Below are positions 56,842 to 64,000 of a stretch of 64,000 nucleotides of DNA, in pieces. How positions within the stretch are numbered: the first letter of the stretch is position 1; every line of letters starts with the position of its first letter. Location of the stretch: assembly GCA_026874595.1 (NCBI GenBank), contig CM049317.1, forward strand, positions 15,411,882 to 15,475,881, given 5' to 3'. A model generated the notes under the pieces. That model did not search any database, had not been told where the DNA came from, and saw nothing but the letters and a program-made list of their open reading frames with translations. The stretch is from Sipunculus nudus (taxonomy: Eukaryota > Annelida > Sipuncula > Golfingiida > Sipunculidae). Position numbers and translations under genes: made by a program.

Positions 56842-58465
56842 TGATTCTACATGTCTTCAAGACAAGAGATCTACTTTGGTCCTGTTATACAAGAATTTCC
56901 TCAAAGGATAATAAAAACAAGGGACCTGTGGGTCACAGTGCTCAGCTGAAATTGGTTATGAGAATATTTTCATAAAAACCTAACTTACTGTATCTTTTCC
57001 CTCTTCAGGTGAGCCACATTTGGAAGATGGAAGGTTTGGGATGAAAAGTTTGGCTTAAAATGCATCCACAATCTATTTAAAGAAGTTGGTCCTGTGACCA
57101 TGACCTTTGACCTCATGATCCCAAAATCAAAAGGGTTCTTGCTTTACTGGGGGGCCTTATTTGTCCTGTTTGATATCCATTTGTCAACCCAAACTGGAGT
57201 TATCATTCAGATACAAATATATGGACAGATTGATCCCTTTGGCCTTGACCTTGTGACCCAAAAATCAAAGTTTCTTCCACAGAAGTGGTAGGTGAGCAAA
57301 ATGTGGATGATAGAAAGTTTGAGATAGAAAGTTTGGCTTAAAATGCATCCAAAAATGATTTTAAATAAGTGGATCAAGTGACCTTGACAACTGACCTCAT
57401 GATTGCAAAATCAAAAGGGTTCTTACTTTAGTTGCGAGCCAACTAAATATTTGTCAAGTTTAAAACCAACAAGTTAATCCACACTGGAGTTTTCATTGAC
57501 AAACAAATATGTGGACAGATGGCCACTGATCTTGACCTATGACCTTGTGAACCAAAAATCAAGCAGGTTCATCTTCTATTTGCAGGCCATCTATATGTGT
57601 TAGATGGAAGGTTTGGGATGAAAAGCTTGGCTTAAATGCATCCACAGTTTAATAAGTGCGTCCAGCGACCTTGACCTTTGACCTAGAGTATTTGCTTCAG
57701 AGGTGGGCCATATATAATCAAGTTTGAAATCTATGTGTCAACCCACACTTGAGTTATCATCAAGAAACAATTTGACAGAAATTCAGAAATACACACAAAT
57801 AGACAGACAGACAGACAGGATGATTACTATATGGATTCCGCTTATTCAAGCAGGGTCCTAATAACACAAAAGGTTTCAGGACACTAGATGAAAATATATG
57901 TATAATTATATATATACACTAGTTGCAAATCGGATAGTATCAATATAATTTGGAAGTCTCAAAATTAAGGAAAAATTTCATAAAAAATAGAAACAAGGCT
58001 TACAGGCCTAATGCAAACCTGTGCAAAGTTTGGGAGTATGAATGGAGGTTTATTTTTAAAATTTAATATTGATCCTCTTATGTCCTGCATATCTACCTTA
58101 GTCATTATGAAAATGACAAAAATGGACGTTTTGGACCTGCAAGTTTCCCACAAGGACATTTTAAAACTAGGATGTAACAGTCAGGATATTTTAGATATGT
58201 TCTTTTTTGTCAGGGTGAGTTTTTTGGACAGATGAACGGACAATTTGGCAGCATGGTTTTGGAGAAGAACATTTTTTAATGTTTATTAGCTTCTTCCCTA
58301 TAAAATCTAAGAAAATGCAGTTAGCCAAGAAATAAGCAAAACCAGATAGAATTTTTAGATGACAAATTTTTTGCAAAAAAATTTGGTGATGCTAGCTCCT
58401 GCCCTTTTCGAGATAGCTATGACGCATGACAGACAATGGAAGACGGATGATGCCACACCACTGCA

Positions 58466-58506
58466 TAAGCTTAACAGTTTCATCATGAAACAGTGTATAA
58501 GCTAGA
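58466..58506 (+). repeat. Internal hairpin, probable end of a nested element
   Basis: AGCTTA and TAAGCT enclose TTTCATCATGAAA, itself a palindrome. It follows a GACAGACAATGGAAGACGGA tract, the same order (GACA-like tract, then hairpin) as at the family A ends. Confidence 0.5.
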
Positions 58507-59021
58507 AGTGTCTAAAATTACAATTTTCTCTTGTAAAAAACAGATCAATGTAGGTGGCACCACCAATACCTCAATTTCAGATATGACTTATATGACAAAC
58601 ATTGGCGTAAAATTTGGTGATGATAGCTCCAGCCGTTTCTGAGATTTTAATTTTAGTGTGCTTTTTTGGACAGATGACTAAGTTCAACCTCCTGTAACTC
58701 GGCCAAAAATCACCGAACTGGAATTATTCGAACAAACTTGAAAGAGATTGTTACAGGGAACATTTTTGTAAAATATTGGACAATTTGGCTGGAAAGTTTC
58801 GGAGAATAGGATATTTAAAAGTTTTTTTAGCTTTTTCTCTATATAATTTAAATTAATGCTAATACCCAATAATAAGCTCAAGTTCACCAAGTTTCACATA
58901 TGACTAATTCTTACATATTATTTGGAGCTGCTAGCTCCTACCGTTTCTGACTTACAGCCATGGACAGCGGACGGCCAACTCTGGACAGCAGACGGCGGAC
59001 TGGATGGTGGCCTTACGATGC

Positions 59022-59056
59022 CGTGCCATCGCATAACCTCACAGGTTCACTAAAAA
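59022..59056 (+). repeat. Second internal hairpin end
   Basis: CATAACCTCACAGGTTCACT then AAAAATA follows GGACAGCAGACGGCGGAC. AACCT pairs with AGGTT. The word order mirrors the other element ends. Confidence 0.45.
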
Positions 59057-59560
59057 TACAGGTGGCACCACCAGTCTGCAGGAACTGAAGGAACCAGTCA
59101 TAATCAATAAACACACTAGGTTTTGGGACACTAGATGAAACCAGAAAATGAGAAACTGACATAATTGCTGCCATTTGACAAACTTGAAAAGAGAAAAAAA
59201 ATTGTAAAAGTTAGAATAAATGCAGGTAGTGCCACCTTTATTCGTAAACTGACAACCCTAGTCATGGTCAATATTCAAAGCATGATTCAGGTCAATCCAT
59301 TCATCAATTACCAAGATAATGGAGGTTTTGAATCAAATTTTAGAGGGTACTACAAACCCCATAACTCAAGAGGATATAGGTGTACAGTGACCTCATTTCA
59401 GGTTTCCTAGGATATTTTTTATGGACCTCCCTTGATTTACATTAGCAGAATTCCAGGTGCATTTGTGTCAAAACATGCCAGTCTAACTTACAGACGGACA
59501 GACAGACACTGACCAATCAGTTTAGGTCAGTTGTCTTACAGTCAACTGAGCTAAAAAAAA

Positions 59561-59925
59561 TTAAAGGACGGAGGGTACAATAGGTAAACTGCAAGTGATA
59601 AATTCAGGATTATTCACAATCCTCAGTGTATCAAGAAAACCAATAAAACATAATCATATAATTAACTTAATATCAGTTCTGCTGGCAGTGCCACCTACAG
59701 GTTAGGGACGCATCCTTGGCCTTCTAGAACTGTTCTAGCCTCACACAGCCTGAGCCTATTTCCATGCAGGCTAATCAAAGGTTGATAGGTCAGTACAAAC
59801 TGAAGAAACTGCTCCATGTGGCAATATATAATATGGGCCAAGCCAGATCATTGATTGTTTCACTGAAAACTTGTTAACACACTGTCAAGGTGAAAACAGA
59901 TGTGTGCTTTTATCAACCTAATGTC
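59561..59925. other. Non-coding spacer
   Basis: No recognisable feature. Confidence 0.3.
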
Positions 59926-60520
59926 ACTTGATGTTGCCCTGGCATCTGCTGCAGTCTACTAATTATCAAATGTTTTCTAAATTTTAACTAATGTTACCAT
60001 GATTTCTGATGAAATCTACCAATTATCCAATGGTTCTCAATTTCACCTAATGTTACCATGACATCAACTGAAGTCTACTAATCATCCAATGTTTCTCAAT
60101 TTTACCTAATGATACAAAGACATCAACTGGAGTCTGACAAATTATCAAATGTTTATGAATTTAACCTTATGTTACCATGACGTCTTTTGAAGTCTACTAA
60201 TTATCCAATGGTTCTCAATTTTACCTAATTTGTTACCAAGACATCTACTGAAGTCTACTAATTATCACGTTTTCTAAATTTTAACTAATGTTACCATGAT
60301 GTCTTATGAAATCTACCAATTATCCAATGTTTCTCAATTTCACCTAATGTAACCATGACGTCTTCTGAAGTCTACTAATCATGCAATGTTTCTCAATTTT
60401 ATCTAATGTTACAAAGACATCTACTGAAGTCTACTAATTATCCAATGTCTCTCAATTTTACCCAATGTTACTGTGACATCTACTGAAGTCTACTAAATAT
60501 GCAATGTTTCTCCAAATAAG
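59926..60520. repeat. About 60-bp satellite, left block, 9-10 copies
   Basis: The unit carries GAAGTCTACTAATTATCCAA, TGTTTCTCAATTTTACCTAA and TGTTACCATGACATCTACT. Spacing is 56-61 bases. The same satellite resumes at 63097. Confidence 0.85.
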
Positions 60521-60945
60521 AGACAGTATTAAAAAATGACAATTCTAATACTGGTAAAAGAGAAACATGTTTGCTGCCGACATAATCAATGACGCGGAGA
60601 TTACCATTTGAAAGCCTTTCATTTCCTTCAATGGTTATCCAACATGCACAGACAGGCCTAAACTTTTTGCTTTACCTTCATAGCAAGATTTAATAAAGTC
60701 TAAATTGTGCCACAATTTAAGTTTTCACTTGATGAATCATAAAGATGCTATTGTTTTTGTAAGGCTGGTTCAACTTTACTTATAACAATATACCAATAGG
60801 GTTTCTGATACCTATATCCCTTATCATTTAAAGATAACAAAACTAAATATTAAATGACATTAAATTCTTGAATAACATTATATCTGGAGAATACAGACAA
60901 CTTAAAAAAGAGCAAAAAGCTACAACCAATCTTAATATTTTAATC

Positions 60946-61036
<91 letters not shown>

Positions 61037-61645
61037 TTGCTATTCACCATTGTTTTTATTTATTTTAAAATTAATCCAAATCATTTGAACAATAAAACAT
61101 TTAACTAATTAGAAACAGATACTCTCTGTAGCCAATTTTCCATACCTTACTGTTACCACAGAATCTTACACTAGTTTATGTCTGAACAAAATATAGGAAT
61201 GCAAATAAACAGCCATTTCATGTAATTCAAATTGAACCCAGTCTTAAGGATTTTACCATGAATGGATGATTTGCAAAACCTTCTGACATATAATAACTTG
61301 CACAAAACACAGGCTTGCAGTTTAAGATTCTTAGAGTATGTCCCTCAGAAGTAACATATTTCAAATGTTCAGGATTTCATTTTTTTTTAAATTAGACACA
61401 AAAGTCCAAACCCTGATATGTGTAATAATTATGAAAAAAACTTACAATTAAAAATTATGCAAGTACTCATAATTATTAAGTTCATGAATCCTTATCCAAG
61501 AATGTAGAATTCTCTATTAAGTTTAAAGTAATGGCGAAGACTAATGTGCTCGCTTGCCAATCAATCAATCAGTTAAAATGACGGACCAATCAGTAGACAC
61601 ACAGGAAACTGTAGTATTCAACAACCAACAACTGAAACCTACTAA
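60521..61645. other. Spacer with (TA)n
   Basis: Unique-looking AT-rich DNA around a (TA)n tract (about 60952-61033). The last 20 bases, CAACTGAAACCTACTAATT, resemble half a satellite unit. Confidence 0.45.
60952..61033. repeat. (TA)n microsatellite, about 38-40 repeats
   Basis: Nearly pure TA dinucleotides, the second such tract in the window. Confidence 0.95.
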
Positions 61646-63096
61646 TTGTATCCGCCAAAACAGAGTTTTGCGGATACTAAGTTTTCAGCTGCACGCCGCC
61701 GCCGCCGCGTAGGTGTCCAGAGAACTCCTCCGTAACCGCTGGGCAGAATTTTACGAAACCCGGGATTATGTTCAGGTCACATGTGAACTGCTGCGCCCCA
61801 ATTTTGTTTTGACCTCTGACCTTTCCTCTGCGCTCTGCGTCCGTTTGTGCGTCTGTTTCCACACATAAACCCACATATCTCGGGAACCGTTTGACGGATC
61901 AGGAAAACTTTTTTGCACAAATGTAGCCCTTGGAGAGCTTTATAACATACACAAAAAATGGTGGCGCCACCTGCAACCACGTTTGCACAGTGTCCATTTG
62001 TTCGTCTGCCTTGGGTTAAAATCACTCATATCTCTGCAGTGATTTGACTTATTTACCTGAAATTCGGCATAAACATCCTGGATAGCTTTTCTGATTTTGA
62101 CAGGTGGCGCCACCTACATTCACGTTTACGCTGCAGACATCCAAGCTCATATCTCGGGAACTGTTTGACTGATTGGGCCCAAATTTTGCATGTGTATAGA
62201 TCTCACATAGCTCTTTATCATACGCAAAACTGGTGGCGCCACCTGCAGCCATTTTTGCACAGCTCCCGTCTGTTTGTCTGCCATGGGATAAAATCACTCA
62301 TATCTCTGCAGTGATTTGACTAATTCATCTGAAATTCGGCATGCGTATACATCCTGGATAGCTTTTCTGATTTTATGACAGGTGGCGCCACCTACATTCA
62401 CGTTTACGCTGCAGACATCCAAGCTCATATCTGGGGACCGTTTGACCGATTGGGCCAAAATTTTGCATGTGTATAGATCTCACATAGCTCTTTATCATAC
62501 GCAAAACTGGTGGCGCCACCTGCAGCCATTTTTGCACAGCTCCCGTCTGTTTGTCTGCCATGGGATAAAATCACTCATATCTCTGCAGTGATTTGACTAA
62601 TTCACCTGAAATTTGGCATGCGTATACATCCTGGATAGCTTTTCTGATTTTATGACAGGTGGCACCACCTACATTCACGTTTACACTGCAGACATCCAAG
62701 CTCATATCTCGGGAACCGTTTGACCGATTGGGCCAAAATTTTGCATGTGTATAGTTCTCACATAGCTCTTTATCATACGCAAAACTGGTGGCGCCACCTT
62801 CAACCATTTTTGCACAGCGTCCATCTGTTTGTCTGCCACAGGCTAAAATCACTCATAAACATATAGTGGTTTGACTTATCTGCCTCAAATTTTGCATATG
62901 TATACAACTTGGATGGCTTTCTGGATTTTGTGGTAGGTGGCGCAACCTACATACACCATTTGGCTGCAGACATCCATGCTAATATGCAACACTTCACTCT
63001 ATTTCCCCTTGCCACTCAATCCATGCCTCACTTCACCCGTTCCACTCTGATTTAGGCGGATACACGTAGTCACTTGTCGACTACCCGTATTCTAGT
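61646..63096 (-). mobile_element. Family B-like element, inverted, with 277-bp tandem core
   Basis: Left edge: hairpin TATCCGCCAAAAC (61649-61661) with GTTTTGCGGATA (61665-61676). Right edge: GGCGGATAC (63055-63063) within CTCTGATTTAGGCGGATACA, an inverted match of the left TGTATCCGCC-AAA-CAGAG. Read on the minus strand this gives a 5' subterminal repeat and a 3' hairpin followed by AATTAGT, as in family B. The core repeats every 277-278 bases (TACGCAAAACTGG at 62221, 62498, 62776). Another small hairpin, GTAGTC/GACTAC, sits at 63066-63084. No protein; minus-strand frames of up to 93 codons are repeat artefacts. Confidence 0.7.
61960..62947. repeat. Eight GGTGGCGCCACC palindromes at regular spacing
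   Basis: 12-mers start at 61960, 62103, 62232, 62381, 62509, 62658 (GGTGGCACCACC), 62787 and 62936 (GGTGGCGCAACC). Intervals are 143, 129, 149, 128, 149, 129 and 149. Confidence 0.9.
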
Positions 63097-63440
63097 TTTC
63101 AAATGTTTCTGAATTTTACCTAAAGTTACCATGACATCTTCTGAAGCCTACCAATTATCCAACATTGTTTCTCAATTTTACCTAATACACCATTACATCT
63201 TCTGAAGCCTACCAATTATCCAATATTGTTTCCCAATTTTACCTAATGCTACCATGACATCTACAAATAATCCAATGATTCTCAATTTTACCTAATGATA
63301 CAATGACATCTTCTGAAGTGTACTAATTATCCAATGTTCTCAATTTTACCTAAGTTACCATGACATCTACTGAAGTCTAATAAATATAAAATGTTTCTTA
63401 ATTTTACGTGATGTTATCACAATGTTACCCAAATGTTAAG
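63097..63440. repeat. About 60-bp satellite, right block, 5-6 copies
   Basis: Same unit as 59926-60520, resuming directly at TTCAAATGTTTCTGAATTTT after the inverted family B element. Confidence 0.85.
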
Positions 63441-64000
63441 CTTCTTAAACATTATGACCAAAATATGTACAAAATTTTTTTCTGTACCTGCATAAAATGT
63501 AATTTTTATAGTTATTATTTACTACGAGAATGCCATGAAGTGAAAATAAAAGATTCAAAAAGTAATTCTAAATTTTAGTTTATTTTTTATCTGTCAAATC
63601 TGTGGCCCATCTGTGTTGGATTATCCACATACATGTTTAGTAACCCAGGTTTAGGTCTTTTTTGGTTCAGCTATGGGGTTTTTTCAATGGTTTAAGCGGC
63701 TCAACAATAGGTTTTTCTTCTTCATATTAACTGGAAAAAAACTTTTTGAAAGCATTATAAGATGAAATATTATGAAGTTACATGTGTGCTATTTGATCCT
63801 AACTGGTGAAAAAAAAAACTGTCAATTAAGCTCAAATTATCAACTTATTCTTTTTTAGCAACAATCTGAACTGGGACCAAAACTGGGTCTTTTTCATTAC
63901 TTCAGCTGGTGAATTTTTTTTTTCTTTCAAATGAAATCCATGATAATTCTATTATGTAGACAAGGCACCACATTTGCAAGTAAGCCCCTCTCGCACGGGT
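63441..64000. other. T-rich non-coding end of window
   Basis: A weak duplication of about 240 bases: GGTCTTTTTTGGTTCAGCTA near 63655 against GGGTCTTTTTCATTACTTCAGCT near 63885. No gene. Confidence 0.35.

Larger units (their letters stand above)
56914..59560 (+). mobile_element. Family A element (copy 3), longest, with nested ends
   Basis: Left ACAAGGGACCTGTGGGTCAC and CTCAGCTGA (56941-56949); right AGGTCAG (59524-59530), CTGAGCT (59546-59552) and an A8 tail. 57000-57830 holds about 144-bp units with TGACCATGACCTTTGACCT (57095) and relatives near 57240, 57379, 57530 and 57666, closely matching copy 2. Two further hairpin ends inside (58466-58506, 59022-59056) suggest one or two other elements inserted at 57.9-59.05 kb. 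No protein. Confidence 0.6.

Noticed and set aside
61677-62852. Minus-strand frames of 62-93 codons with similar peptides
   Set aside because: They are translations of the 277-bp tandem units in different frames. Similarity between them reflects DNA repetition, not a protein family.

Overview
The window is eukaryotic, AT-rich, gene-poor DNA that looks like intergenic or intronic sequence of a marine invertebrate, most likely a mollusc. The repeat signatures (GGTGGCGCCACC palindromes, TGACCTTGACCTTTGACC repeats, elements ending in GAGCTAAAAA or GGGGATACAA) are ones I associate from memory with molluscan genomes. No database was searched, so the species is not called. I see no bacterial operons, rRNA, CRISPR array or intact protein-coding gene.

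The only confidently recognisable protein is a decayed non-LTR retrotransposon reverse transcriptase on the minus strand (51.4-53.3 kb). It is 5'-truncated, frameshifted near its C-terminus and flanked by a 9-bp direct repeat. Two small homologous coding remnants of unknown identity lie at 17.8 kb (open, ending at a good splice donor) and 55.6 kb (frameshifted, apparently without the intron).

Most of the rest is non-autonomous mobile DNA. Family A (14.6-16.5, 36.6-38.8, 56.9-59.6 kb) starts near GCTCAGCTGA and ends in a hairpin plus GAGCTAAAAA. Family B (about 1.4-2.3, 41.0-42.1, 55.9-56.8 kb and, inverted, 61.6-63.1 kb) ends in a GTATCC...GGATAC hairpin whose outer arm is matched by an inverted copy at the other end in two members. 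This layout resembles Helentron-associated (HINE/pearl-like) rolling-circle elements. There are also terminal-inverted-repeat elements at 8.35-8.94, 21.85-22.19, 32.30-32.48, 35.85-36.34 and 39.33-40.18 kb, and a SINE-like element in two copies with target-site duplications (29.54 and 37.28 kb, the second nested in a family A element).

Tandem arrays are numerous: 58 bp (3.4 kb), 27 bp (6.4-7.3 kb), 26 bp with about 53 copies (27.5-28.9 kb), about 40 bp (33.7 kb), about 37 bp (42.7 kb), 144 bp (44.3 kb), about 60 bp (59.9 and 63.1 kb) and two long (TA)n tracts. The long open frames over these arrays are artefacts of period, not genes.

The features most worth follow-up are: (i) mobile elements that carry, at about 143-bp intervals, clustered nuclear-receptor half-sites; (ii) a palindrome GGTGGCGCCACC placed with alternating 129/149-bp spacing in the inverted family B element; (iii) a repeat-poor block at 23.0-26.2 kb that may be conserved regulatory DNA.
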